The notes beneath the pieces are model-generated. The model searched no databases, was not told where the DNA came from, and was given only the letters and a program-made list of their open reading frames with translations. A DNA stretch of 64,000 bases, from the NCBI RefSeq assembly GCF_032397745.1, contig NZ_CP135921.1, forward strand, positions 7,862,501 through 7,926,500, read 5' to 3'. Of this stretch, positions 57,501 through 64,000 are shown in pieces. The stretch is from Bradyrhizobium prioriisuperbiae (GTDB lineage Bacteria > Pseudomonadota > Alphaproteobacteria > Rhizobiales > Xanthobacteraceae). Numbering within the stretch: position 1 is the stretch's first letter; every line of letters begins with the position of its first letter. Made by a program: the position numbers and the translations under genes.

Positions 57501-60500
57501 CCGCCGTTGCCCGCCGCGGTGAGCGCACCAGCTCCCGCCACAACGGCGGAACGGTCCCCTCAAACGACTTGCGCAGCAATCCAAGGTCAAGCGACACCGG
57601 CAGAAGCTGCGCTTCGCTCCGGCCGAGTGCCGCCTTGAACAGCGCGATCCCGTGCAAGGGATCTACCGACCCCAGCCCGCTCTTGGCCAGACGGACCTGC
57701 TGCACTCTGTCCAACCCGGACGCCAGACCTGCCGCCTTCGACGACGCGTCGGTCCACAGTCCCCACCCAAGGCTCTGAGCTGGCAAACCCGCTGCGCGGC
57801 GGCGCGCCGCCAGCGCGTCCAGACACGCGTTCGCCGCCGCATATCCGCCTTGGCCGGCAGACCCCAGCGCCCCAGCAACCGACGAGAACAGCACGAAGAA
57901 GTCCAGATCCGAGTCCCGCGTCAGCGCATCCAGATGACACGCCCCACCCACCTTCGCCGCCAGTACACGCGCAAACCGATCCGCGCTCTGCTCCGACAGC
58001 ACACCATCATCCAGCACACCGGCCGCATGCACCACGCCGCGCAGCGGCAGATCCGAGGAGATCGCCTCCACCAACGCGCGCACCGCATCGCCGTCCGATA
58101 CGTCCACCGCCGCTACCGTCACCCGCGCACCCAGCGCCTCAAGCTCCTCCACCGCCGCGGCCGCGCCCGGCGTCTGCTGGCCGCGACGCCCCGTCAGCAC
58201 AAGGTGCTTCATTCCGCCTTGCGCCAGCCACCGCGCCACATGCAGCCCCAGCGCACCAAGCCCGCCGGTGATCAGCGCCGTTCCATCCCAACGCAGCTGC
58301 CGCACCTGATCAGCGGCAGCCGCCGCACGCTTCAATCGCGCGACGCGCCGTTCGCCTGCCCGCCAGGCGATCTCCCGCTCCTCGTCCGCAGAACACAGCG
58401 CGCATAGGATCGCATCGTTCATATGCGGTCCGTCCGCGACGTCGAGCAGCGTGCAGTCCAGCTCCGGGTGCTCCTGCATCACCGTGCGTCCGAGACCCCA
58501 CAGCGAAGCCTGCGCCACCTCGGCCGGCTCCTCGGCCGTCACCGCCACTGCCCCGCGCGTCACCCACCACAGCCGCGGCGCTCGCTCCTGCTGCGCCAGC
58601 AGCTGCACCATCCCCAGCCCGTCGCTCGCCATCCGGTAGGCAGCCTCTGCCGCGGCCGCTTCGTCGTGGGGACGACCCCACAGGCACACCACGTGCTCCG
58701 CCGGCAACGCCGCAGCCAGATCTTCAAACGCGACTAGCTTGCAGCCGGCGCCCGCCGCGAGCAGGCGCTCAACGAGCGCAACGGACAGCGCATCGTCTGC
58801 AGCGCCAACCACAATCCACCGCCCCGAAGGCGTCGACGCTGGCGGCGCCGGCGACGCCGGCCAGCCAAGCTCATAAAGTGCGTTCGCAGCCTCTTGCCGC
58901 TGGTCGAGAGCTTCGCCTGCAACAGGACGGCTGCGCAGCCCAATCACTTCGACGAGGACATCGCCTCGGTCATCCGCCAGCGTCACATCCGCTGCGCCGT
59001 TCTCGCCGCCGGCCTGCTCCGAGCGCCGCACATGGACCCACGCAGCAGACGCTCCCGACGCGTGCACGGTCACCCGGTCCATCGCAAAGGGTAGATGCAG
59101 ACCCTGCTTCTCCGCAGCCACCCCGGAGAGCGACTGGAACGCCGCATCGAGCAGTGCCGGATGGATGCCATAGCGCTCCGCGTCCTCGACCTCCTCGGGC
59201 AGAGACACCTCGGCCAGCGCTTCGTTCGTCCCGCGCCATAATGTCTGCAGTCCCTGGAACGCAGGGCCGTAGTCCAGGCCTACCGACGCAAACGCCTCGT
59301 AGGCTTGCGCCACCTCGACACGCTCAGTGCAGCGCGACCGCACCGCGTCGAGATCGATGTGTCCAGCCTCACCCGCACTCGATCGGCGCACCTCGCCGCT
59401 CGCGTGCAGCGTCCATCCCGCTTCCGTCGATGTATCCGACCTCTGACTGTGAACCGATACTTCCCTTCGGCCGTCATCGTCCTCGCGCACAACCACCTGC
59501 ACGCGCTGACCGCCATGCTCCGGCAGTACCAGCGGCGCCTGCAGCACCAGCGACAACACCTCCGCCGCATCGCCGTCAAAGCAGTGCTCGCAAGCCGCCC
59601 GAACAAGCTCCGCCACTCCGGCTCCCGGCATCAGCGCCAGCTCGCCGACCCGATAGTCGTAAAGCCAGGAATGCTCCGCCCGCGACAGCACAGACTCATA
59701 CACAACCGCGCCGCCCGCCAGCGACACCCGCACGCCCAGCAGCGGATGGCCCGTCGCCTCGCCGGCCTGGGCCCGCAGCGGCGCCTGTTCAATCCAGTAG
59801 CGCTGTCGCTGCCACGCATATGTCGGCAGATCTACACGCGCACTACCCGCCGCATACAAGCGCTCGAGATGCAGCGGACCACCGAGCACGTGAAGCTTGC
59901 CAGCTGATGCCAGCATCGACCTGCGCTCCGGACACTCGCGATAAAGCGAACCGACCACCGCACCACCCGCCTCGCTGTCGCTGCATAGCTCCTCCAGTCC
60001 AGCCAGCAGAACCGGATGCGGGCTCAGCTCCACGAAGATGCTGTGTCCCTGCCCCAACAGGGCCTCCACTACCTTCGCAAACCGAACCGGTTGTCGAACG
60101 TTGTCCATCCAGTACGCTGCATTCAGCTCACCGTCACCGACCGGCTGGCCGGTCACCGTCGAGTGCATCGCCAGTGCCGGCGCCTGCGGCGACAGATCCG
60201 ACAATGCAGTCAGCAGATCCTCGCGCAGCACATCCACCTGCGGACTGTGGCTCGCAACGTCCACCTTCACGCGCTTGCAGAAGATGCCCTGGCCCTCGAG
60301 CCTCGACAGCACCGCACCCATGGCTGCAGGCTCTCCCGACAGCACCGTCGAGCGCCGGCTGTTGCTCACCGCAACGCTCACCTGCGCCTCATAGCCAGAC
60401 AGCGCCGCCTGCGCCTCGTCCGCCGGCAGCTGCACCAGCGCCATCTCGCCCTGGCCGCTGATGCTCTTGAGCAGGCGGCTGCGTCGGCAGATCACCTTCG

Positions 60501-62511
60501 CCGCGTCCGCCAGCGTCAACCCACCTGCCACATACGCCGCCGCAACCTCGCCCATGCTGTGGCCGACCACCACGTCCGGCTCCACTCCCCACGACCGCCA
60601 CAGCTTCGCCAGCGCAACCTCCAGCGCAAACAATGTCGGCTGCACGACCTCAATGCTCTCCAGACGAGACGCCTCTGCGGCTCTCTGCAGTTCTTCAATT
60701 ACCGACCAGCCCGTCTCCAACGCGATCGCCGCCGAGCACTCCTCCAGTGCCTCTCGGAACACCGGCTCCTCTGACAGCAGCTCTCGACCCATCCCAAACC
60801 ACTGCGAGCCCTGGCCGGGGAACACGAACACAACCTTTGGACGGCCCACGCTCGCCCGATCCCGGCTCAGTCCTTCCACCGGCTGGTCGCGCGATGCCGC
60901 TTCAAGCCCCGCAACCAGCTCCGCGCGCGTGGCCACCGCCAGCGCCAGCCGGTGCTCGTGATGGCTCCGCGTCGTCGCCAGGCTGTATGCGATGTCGCCC
61001 AGCGCCTGCTCCGGATGCGCCTGAACATGCGACGCCAGACGCGATGCCGCCGCATCCAGCCCCGCCGTACTCTTCGCCGACAAAACAACAAGCTCCGCAG
61101 AACGGGTCGCCGCAGCCGCTGCGCCCACCTCCGTCGTGGCTGGCGCTTCCTCTAAGATCATGTGAGCGTTGGTGCCAGAGATGCCAAAGCTACTCACGCC
61201 GGCACGCCGCGTCCGCTCAGCACGACGCGACCACGAGCGCGACTCTCGCAGCAGCGACAGGCCACTGCCCTGCCATGCGATGTGTTCACTCGGCGTTTCC
61301 ACATGAAGCGTCTTGGGCAGAAGCTCGTGCTGCAGGGCCAGCACTATCTTCATCAATCCCAACACCCCCGCGGCAGCGCTCGCATGGCCCAGGTTGGATT
61401 TGCTCGAACCGAGATACAGCGGCTGATCTTGCTGTCTTGTCGGACTAAATACCGCAGTCAGTGCTCCTGCCTCGATCGGATCGCCCAGCATCGTGCCCGT
61501 GCCATGCGCCTCCACCGCATCGATGTCGTCCGCCGCAAGACCGCTCACAGACAGCGCGCGCCGGATGACCCGCTGTTGGCTCGGACCATTGGGCGCCGTC
61601 AGGCCCTGACTCCAACCATCCTGGTTGACCGCACTGCCGCGCACTACAGCCAGCACCCGATCGCCGTCCCGCTGTGCATCCGACAAGCGCTTAAGCACCA
61701 ACACTCCGCAGCCCTCAGACCAGCCGACCCCGTCGGCGGACGCCGAAAACGATTTGCACCGACCGTCAAGAGCCAAACCACGCAATCGGCTGAATTCGAC
61801 GAAGAAGGCCGGTGTGCTCATCACCTGTATGCCCCCCGCCAGCGCCAGGTCGCACTCCCCTTGCCGCAGACCCGTACATGCCAGATGCAAAGCCACCAGC
61901 GACGACGAGCACGCCGTGTCCACCGTCATCGCCGGGCCTTGCAGGCCGAGCACATAAGACACGCGCCCGGAGATCACACTGCTGGCCTGCCCGGTGCCAA
62001 AGTGGCCGTCCATCGCCTCAAGAGAGGCATTCAGCTGGCCATAGTCCGAACCCATCGAACCGAGATACACTCCCGTCATCGATTCACTGAGTGCATCCGG
62101 CCGGAGCCCCGCTCGCTCCAGCGCCTCCCACACTACTTCGAGCACCAGTCGCTGCTGCGGATCCATAGCAATCGCTTCGCGCGGCGAGATTCCGAAAAAG
62201 CCCGCGTCGAATTGGTCCACATCCTGCAGAAATCCTCCCTCGCGCGTGTAGCTTTTGCCTGCCGCATCAGGGTCCGGATCAAAGAGTGCGTTGGCATCCC
62301 AGCGTTCGGGGAACGGTCCAATAACATCCCGCCCCTCCTTCAAAAGCGCCCAGTAGCTCTCAAGATCAACTACGCCTCCAGGAGCGCGGCACCCCATCGC
62401 TAGAATCGCGATAGGCTCTCGCGATGCCGTAGCCTTATCCAGAACTGTGCGCAGCCGCTGAACCTCAAGCAGACTCTTGCGCAAAAGCTCGCTGGCACTC
62501 CTACTGGTCAT
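48514..62511 (-). CDS. Hybrid PKS-NRPS, two PKS modules plus C-A-PCP (PKS1)
   Basis: A 4665-aa protein. Module 1: KS 33-450 (TACSSS, EAHGTGT), AT 558-835 ([13 protein letters not shown], methylmalonyl type), DH 925-1190, KR 1410-1560, ACP 1722. Module 2: KS 1787-2207, AT 2312-2580 (GHSIGE, SHAFHS, malonyl type), DH 2675-2945, KR 3167-3317, ACP 3477. NRPS module: C 3550-3990 (HHLITDA, with Ala for the motif Gly), A 4020-4500, PCP about 4550 (GGNSLTIL). Both KRs carry the B-type VLDDG motif and no ER is present. The A pocket reads VDFITSLAD(K), resembling beta-alanine codes. The start overlaps the upstream NRPS stop by 4 bp. The DH-KR-ACP parts of modules 1 and 2 are nearly identical DNA. Confidence 0.94.
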   Translation of the reverse strand: MTSRSASELLRKSLLEVQRLRTVLDKATASREPIAILAMGCRAPGGVVDLESYWALLKEGRDVIGPFPERWDANALFDPDPDAAGKSYTREGGFLQDVDQFDAGFFGISPREAIAMDPQQRLVLEVVWEALERAGLRPDALSESMTGVYLGSMGSDYGQLNASLEAMDGHFGTGQASSVISGRVSYVLGLQGPAMTVDTACSSSLVALHLACTGLRQGECDLALAGGIQVMSTPAFFVEFSRLRGLALDGRCKSFSASADGVGWSEGCGVLVLKRLSDAQRDGDRVLAVVRGSAVNQDGWSQGLTAPNGPSQQRVIRRALSVSGLAADDIDAVEAHGTGTMLGDPIEAGALTAVFSPTRQQDQPLYLGSSKSNLGHASAAAGVLGLMKIVLALQHELLPKTLHVETPSEHIAWQGSGLSLLRESRSWSRRAERTRRAGVSSFGISGTNAHMILEEAPATTEVGAAAAATRSAELVVLSAKSTAGLDAAASRLASHVQAHPEQALGDIAYSLATTRSHHEHRLALAVATRAELVAGLEAASRDQPVEGLSRDRASVGRPKVVFVFPGQGSQWFGMGRELLSEEPVFREALEECSAAIALETGWSVIEELQRAAEASRLESIEVVQPTLFALEVALAKLWRSWGVEPDVVVGHSMGEVAAAYVAGGLTLADAAKVICRRSRLLKSISGQGEMALVQLPADEAQAALSGYEAQVSVAVSNSRRSTVLSGEPAAMGAVLSRLEGQGIFCKRVKVDVASHSPQVDVLREDLLTALSDLSPQAPALAMHSTVTGQPVGDGELNAAYWMDNVRQPVRFAKVVEALLGQGHSIFVELSPHPVLLAGLEELCSDSEAGGAVVGSLYRECPERRSMLASAGKLHVLGGPLHLERLYAAGSARVDLPTYAWQRQRYWIEQAPLRAQAGEATGHPLLGVRVSLAGGAVVYESVLSRAEHSWLYDYRVGELALMPGAGVAELVRAACEHCFDGDAAEVLSLVLQAPLVLPEHGGQRVQVVVREDDDGRREVSVHSQRSDTSTEAGWTLHASGEVRRSSAGEAGHIDLDAVRSRCTERVEVAQAYEAFASVGLDYGPAFQGLQTLWRGTNEALAEVSLPEEVEDAERYGIHPALLDAAFQSLSGVAAEKQGLHLPFAMDRVTVHASGASAAWVHVRRSEQAGGENGAADVTLADDRGDVLVEVIGLRSRPVAGEALDQRQEAANALYELGWPASPAPPASTPSGRWIVVGAADDALSVALVERLLAAGAGCKLVAFEDLAAALPAEHVVCLWGRPHDEAAAAEAAYRMASDGLGMVQLLAQQERAPRLWWVTRGAVAVTAEEPAEVAQASLWGLGRTVMQEHPELDCTLLDVADGPHMNDAILCALCSADEEREIAWRAGERRVARLKRAAAAADQVRQLRWDGTALITGGLGALGLHVARWLAQGGMKHLVLTGRRGQQTPGAAAAVEELEALGARVTVAAVDVSDGDAVRALVEAISSDLPLRGVVHAAGVLDDGVLSEQSADRFARVLAAKVGGACHLDALTRDSDLDFFVLFSSVAGALGSAGQGGYAAANACLDALAARRRAAGLPAQSLGWGLWTDASSKAAGLASGLDRVQQVRLAKSGLGSVDPLHGIALFKAALGRSEAQLLPVSLDLGLLRKSFEGTVPPLWRELVRSPRRATAAPRRGGWAAELALLLEKDRAAAVIEVVRGEVARVLSLGAADAVESERPLKELGLDSLMAVVLRNALGKRAGARLPATLAFDYPTPAAIARYLLERVLLLSEAPSALATAVVARPAEEPIAIVGIGCRYPGGVADPESFWRLLEEGVDAVSEVPRERWDVDALYDADPDAAGKMTTRSGGFLPEIDRFDAGFFGIAPREAVSMDPQQRLLLETSWEALERAGVAAGQLMGSSTGVFVGLTYQEYGMLGGGLERLDGYVGTGSAASVASGRISYALGLQGPSMTVDTACSSSLVTVHLACQALRQGECSMALAGGVAVMLTPGSFVEFSRLRGLAADGRCKTFAASADGTGWSEGCGMVVLERLSEARRNGHRVLALIRGSAVNQDGRSNGLTAPNGPSQEAVIRRALAQARVQPHQVGYVECHGTGTVLGDPIEVQALGAVLAEGRDSDRPVMIGSVKSNLGHTQAAAGVAGLIKVVLSLQHERIPQNLHFDAPSPHIAWDELPVKVASEPVAWERNGVARIAGVSAFGVSGTNAHVVLEEAPHETAVTLPSQPPRSAELVVVSAKSTAGLDAAASRLASHVQAHPEQALGDIAYSLATTRSHHEHRLALAVATRAELVAGLEAASRGEMALARGQKARARGKTAWLFTGQGSQQVGMGRGLYEEWPVFREGLEATWAALDPHLERPLREVMWAEPSGASRLDETGWTQPALFALEVALAKLWRSWGVAPDVVAGHSIGELSAAYVAGVFSLEDAARLVAARGRLMQALPRGGAMVSIEASESEVADAVEAQAGRVSIAAVNGPSSLVISGAEAGVLAVSEAFAAKGAPTKRLTVSHAFHSALMEPMLDEFRRVAESIAHQPAQIAVVSNVSGQVAGSELSSAEYWVRHVRGAVRFAAGVGALHAAGVTEYVELGPRPTLLGLVPACLPAGAKDPVLVASLRAERAEPAAALEALGRHFAQGGRVEWNGVFPNGGSRVDLPTYAWQRQRYWIEQASLRAQAGEATGHPLLGVRVSLAGGAVVYESVLSRAEHSWLYDHRVGELALMPGAGVAELVRAACEHCFDGDAAEVLSLVLQAPLVLPEHGGQRVQVVVREDDDGRREVSVHSQRSDTSTEAGWTLHASGEVRRSSAGEAGHIDLDAVRSRCTERVEVAQAYEAFASVGLDYGPAFQGLQTLWRGTNEALAEVSLPEEVEDAERYGIHPALLDAAFQSLSGVAAEKQGLHLPFAMDRVTVHASGASAAWVHVRRSEQAGGENGAADVTLADDRGDVLVEVIGLRSRPVAGEALDQRQEAANALYELGWPASPAPPASTPSGRWIVVGAADDALSVALVERLLAAGAGCKLVAFEDLAAALPAEHVVCLWGRPHDEAAAAEAAYRMASDGLGMVQLLAQQERAPRLWWVTRGAVAVTAEEPAEVAQASLWGLGRTVMQEHPELDCTLLDVADGPHMNDAILCALCSADEEREIAWRAGERRVARLKRAAAAADQVRQLRWDGTALITGGLGALGLHVARWLAQGGMKHLVLTGRRGQQTPGAAAAVEELEALGARVTVAAVDVSDGDAVRALVEAISSDLPLRGVVHAAGVLDDGVLSEQSADRFARVLAAKVGGACHLDALTRDSDLDFFVLFSSVAGALGSAGQGGYAAANACLDALAARRRAAGLPAQSLGWGLWTDASSKAAGLASGLDRVQQVRLAKSGLGSVDPLHGIALFKAALGRSEAQLLPVSLDLGLLRKSFEGTVPPLWRELVRSPRRATAAPRRGGWAAELALLLEKDRAAAVIEVVRGEVARVLSLGAADAVESERPLKELGLDSLMAVVLRNALGKRAGARLPATLAFDYPTPAAIARYLLERVLSAQGVATNESLPEISRRGREKTDWDAQECRMTELSLGQQRLWFFERLRPGSALYNVHFGLKISGRLDIALLRECLAKLVERHEVLRTTFVEIAVFPERMETAHALISPVGPVVLEVVDLGEAEDKEAQATQLVFEHRTKPFEAAGGPMWRSLAITLEEEQHLLLFTQHHLITDAWSVMRLIRDLVALYESGARDAALGKREYDYSDFVRYERALRQTDEHRQNVAWWKERLTGLPRLDLPCSRSRLMPRHEGNAVRIEIPAAVTERLREFSRREGCTLFVTLLTAWACVLHRYSGQTDFAIGTMVARRDRAEFDDVQGFFINMLLLRCDLSEEPTFKTLAHRMGEMVLGALARQDVEFSEIVQEHSGRRDLDLNPLIQASFDFNSEPQALEVNGARWDMVDFVRADGGVEGTAKFNLGLALKETERGLLGTLEYATDLFDASTVERMAEHLKVTLEAAMLTPEQCVGELPLLTAEERHQLLVEWNATAADYPRDKCVHELFADQAVRTPEAVAVLYEDCRMSYGELDRRSNQLAHHLRGLGVGAEVVVGIYVERSIEMVVGVLGILKAGGAYLPLDPSYPQERLAYMLKDAAVSVLLTQSNVEGNLATHCSRVVLLDRDRTDVAKQPATLPASGVAHENLCYVIYTSGSTGRPKGVMATHRGVVNRIAAQTGIAVLSDDDVCCQKTSIGFVDAVFELLGPLTRGVPLVIVRDDASKDPSELISIVARERITHLITVPSLASALIEEPQIKNSVVGLRSWTLSGEALSEDLLRQLLNVLPKCRFINLYGSSEVAADATCFLAERWKGGVVPIGRPIANTQLYVLDKSLHLVPVDVSGELYVGGAGLARGYVGRNDLTAERFVPDPFGGSGGRLYRTGDIARWRSDGELEYLGRADQQVKIRGYRIELGEIETMLTAHSRVSQCAVIVRTENGDSQLVAYYIPAGDAVAPRELRQHLRVSLPEHMIPATFVALADLPLSPNGKVDLKLLAARDAPQLEESRVEPREGLEQALAEIWKDVLNVPTVDASRTFFEHGGNSLTILRVKQRIRANLAMNVAAADLFKYPTIDTLASYLGRRRIDRMRSAERNAVEAGDGITHGSGPATQMSVEEVQRLIEDEYATLNAGGSRRERQSVDYEYEERSDGRL
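51876..52495. repeat. Repeat R4 copy b (KR end-ACP-linker, PKS1 module 2)
   Basis: Partner of 34620-35239. In this copy the linker REKTDW continues into an intact condensation domain. Confidence 0.85.
51949..54576. repeat. Repeat R1 copy a (DH-KR-ACP, PKS1 module 2)
   Basis: 2,628 bp matching 57211-59838 at a constant offset of 5,262. I saw only two differences: 54393 G versus 59655 A, and 54519 A versus 59781 G. Boundaries are sharp at both ends. Confidence 0.92.
55623..55846. repeat. Third copy of the KS-AT linker segment (PKS1 module 2)
   Basis: About 224 bp almost identical to 46952-47175 (offset 8,671) and 60888-61098. The same offset to PKS2 also holds for a KS patch near 55942-56055 versus 47271-47384. 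Confidence 0.75.
57211..59838. repeat. Repeat R1 copy b (DH-KR-ACP, PKS1 module 1)
   Basis: Partner of 51949-54576. The 59655 difference changes the DH motif from YDHRV to YDYRV, replacing the catalytic histidine of module 1. Confidence 0.92.
60011..61098. repeat. Repeat R3 copy b (AT, PKS1 module 1)
   Basis: Partner of 46075-47162, covering the methylmalonyl-type AT and the KS-AT linker. Confidence 0.88.
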
Positions 62512-64000
62512 TTGCCTAGGATCCTCTCCGCGAGAGCGAGCAGATCATCTTCCCCGATTTCGCGAATCATTTTGGAAATGCCCGTTGACTCTTCCGTCTC
62601 CGGCGGGGCCAAGGCGCGCACGATGGCCGCCACTGAGGGGTAGTCGTACGCCAGCGTCACGGGCAGCGGACGGTTCAGAGCACGCCCGAGCCGATTCCGA
62701 AACCGCAACGCCAACAGCGAGTCGGCTCCCAGATCAATGAACCGAGTCTCGATAGGCACTTCTTTGACTTCAAAGGTCTCGGCCGCCACCCGCGACACAA
62801 TCTCCGTCAGTTCGATGATCGACTGGGTGGATTTTCCGCCCAGCGGAGCGGCGGGTGTGCTTGCCCTTGCAGGCACATGCCAGGCTTGTTTGCTCAGGAC
62901 CGCTCGATCCACCTTGCCATTGGCATTCAGCGGCAATGACTCTCGAATCTGGAATTGCACCGGCACCATGTACGCCGGCAGCACCTTCTCACAGTACGCG
63001 CGCATTGCGTCGCCGTCGGTGACATGTGATGGAGCTGGCAAGGCTTCCGCAAGGAAAGGCCACCCTCGCTGCTTCCCTGACCACTCTGCGACCCCACCGA
63101 CCAGAGCGTGCACGTACAACTCGGTGGGACTCAGATCGAATGCGGCCTCCAGCCCTCGAAAGTTGAACGAGGCTTGGCACAGACCGAGGCCGTGGATTGA
63201 AGCTTCATCCTCGAGGCTCTGACAGAGCCGGCCGGCTTCTAACCGGCACACAAGCTCACTCTGACTGCCGCAGAGCGGAGCTATGCGTTCCATCTGGCCT
63301 ACGACAAGCAGCACGAACGCCGCTGCTTCGAACATTTCCCGGTTGGCGGGCGGGATCCGTTTGGTCTCGAGGGATACGGGCCCACCCACCTGGATGAGAG
63401 CGTGTGCGACGGGATCGTAGCGGTATGTTCCGCTCTCAAGCTCCTCGACCCGGCCAGCCTTCACTGACACGTACAGATGTACCGGATACAGATGGCCTGA
63501 AACAGCTGCACCGTTTCGCGACCCTTCGTGCATCCGGCGCAAGGTACCTAACAGCCCGGCCAAGCTCTCGAGCGGTACCGCACGCGGCAGGTAGGTCCGA
63601 AAGCTGCGACGACTCACCCAGTGCTGTTCTATCTCCTCGTCCGACCGCCAGCGCGGGAGTGCGATCGACGGTGCAGCGATGCGTCGAATGCTTCGATGAT
63701 CCACCTTGAATTGCATGCGCTCCGCTGCGCTCTGTAGCGGCGCAAACTCCAAGAGGTTAGCGCTTGGCTGGGCGCGCTCCGCGGCGGCAAGCACGACGGA
63801 CCAGCCCTCCCCGCAGGGGACTGCCAGCTCGCTCCCGCCCACCAACGCGTGCAAGCAAACATCTCCCGGCGCGAGCCCAAACACTGAGGCGAGACCATCG
63901 AGTTGAAGGCCCACAAGAGAGTGCAATTGCACCCCCTCCTCCGTCGCAGCGCGCTCCAACAGATGACTCATCTCGCCCGCTTCCAACGCGCAGAACGGCT
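62508..64000 (-). CDS. NRPS C-terminal part with oxidase insertion, A-Ox-PCP (partial)
   Basis: The gene enters from beyond the window. The visible 497 residues hold nitroreductase/SagB-like (Ox) sequence: one C-terminal half (EMSHLLERAATEEGVQLHS and HALVGG) and a second, nearly complete copy (HWVSRRSFRTYLP through HGLGLCQASFNF and YVHALVGG). Then comes the end of an A domain (LPAYMVPVQFQI and NANGKVDRAVLS), then a PCP (DLGADSLLALRFRNRLG). FMN-dependent Ox domains inserted in A domains oxidise thiazolines or oxazolines to the aromatic heterocycle, as in epothilone and myxothiazol systems. A Cys- or Ser-derived azole starter is inferred, but the cyclization domain lies outside the window. The stop overlaps the PKS1 start by 4 bp. 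Confidence 0.88.
   Translation of the reverse strand, partial: PFCALEAGEMSHLLERAATEEGVQLHSLVGLQLDGLASVFGLAPGDVCLHALVGGSELAVPCGEGWSVVLAAAERAQPSANLLEFAPLQSAAERMQFKVDHRSIRRIAAPSIALPRWRSDEEIEQHWVSRRSFRTYLPRAVPLESLAGLLGTLRRMHEGSRNGAAVSGHLYPVHLYVSVKAGRVEELESGTYRYDPVAHALIQVGGPVSLETKRIPPANREMFEAAAFVLLVVGQMERIAPLCGSQSELVCRLEAGRLCQSLEDEASIHGLGLCQASFNFRGLEAAFDLSPTELYVHALVGGVAEWSGKQRGWPFLAEALPAPSHVTDGDAMRAYCEKVLPAYMVPVQFQIRESLPLNANGKVDRAVLSKQAWHVPARASTPAAPLGGKSTQSIIELTEIVSRVAAETFEVKEVPIETRFIDLGADSLLALRFRNRLGRALNRPLPVTLAYDYPSVAAIVRALAPPETEESTGISKMIREIGEDDLLALAERILGK

Noticed and set aside
34620..61098. Direct repeats considered as CRISPR or mobile elements
   Set aside because: They are kilobase-scale coding domain duplications with no spacers, terminal inverted repeats or transposase.
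36585..62403. Many long open frames on the + strand opposite the PKS genes (for example 37528-39327 and 58878-60461)
   Set aside because: They are antisense to strongly supported KS, AT, DH and KR domains, are Arg/Pro/His-rich low-complexity translations caused by high GC, and repeat wherever the PKS DNA repeats.

Overview
The window is almost entirely secondary-metabolite biosynthesis. No rRNA, tRNA or core housekeeping gene was seen, so the host is uncertain. The IS3/IS407-type insertion sequence, the phage-type integrase remnant and the degraded catabolic genes (GMC, BBE and quinone oxidoreductases) look like a proteobacterial accessory region, most like Rhizobiales or Burkholderiales (low-confidence inference).

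Left block (about 0.4-24.3 kb, moderate GC) looks like one NRPS gene cluster in four transcription units. (1) 443-2416 (+): FAD-dependent oxidoreductase and a 4'-phosphopantetheinyl transferase. (2) 13949-2428 (-): MiaB-like radical SAM enzyme, a C-A-PCP-C-A-PCP-TE NRPS, a free-standing ACP, then SbnA and SbnB, which make L-2,3-diaminopropionate (Dap). (3) 14474-17819 (+): nitrilase-family amidase, AMP-dependent acyl ligase and an amidohydrolase, behind a predicted promoter and inverted repeat. (4) 24269-17846 (-): an eight-gene, tightly packed operon with an AurF-type diiron oxygenase, two ACPs, two alpha/beta hydrolases, an EamA exporter, an acyl ligase and an SDR. The NRPS adenylation pockets read as Ser then a diamino acid, and its terminal thioesterase has Cys in place of the nucleophilic Ser (GHCSG). 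Dap supply plus a Cys thioesterase is the combination known from the sulfazecin monobactam synthetase, so a strained-ring (beta-lactam-like) product is the most interesting hypothesis here.

Middle block (about 24.3-34.6 kb) is a scar region: GNAT and integrase remnants, an exported small protein, a hypothetical gene cut by a 1,272-bp IS, an intact ABC exporter, a divergent MbtH-like gene, and remnants of BBE, epoxide-hydrolase-like and quinone oxidoreductase genes around one intact GMC oxidoreductase.

Right block (34.6-64.0 kb, much higher GC, all on the minus strand) is a hybrid NRPS-PKS assembly line entering from beyond the window. It starts with the end of an A-Ox-PCP module, suggestive of thiazole or oxazole formation. 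It continues with PKS1 (KS-AT-DH-KR-ACP twice, then C-A-PCP), PKS2 (KS-AT-DH-KR-ACP-C-A-PCP) and PKS3 (KS-AT-DH-KR-ACP). No thioesterase follows PKS3. Its C-terminus breaks off at a linker that in PKS1 leads into a condensation domain, and a dead condensation-domain fragment lies immediately downstream. The PKS genes share long, almost identical blocks (2.6, 1.8, 1.1 and 0.6 kb), which points to recent duplication and gene conversion. The line may therefore be damaged or mid-rearrangement.

Coordinates, motifs and repeats were read directly from the sequence. Substrate predictions come from binding-pocket residues aligned by eye.
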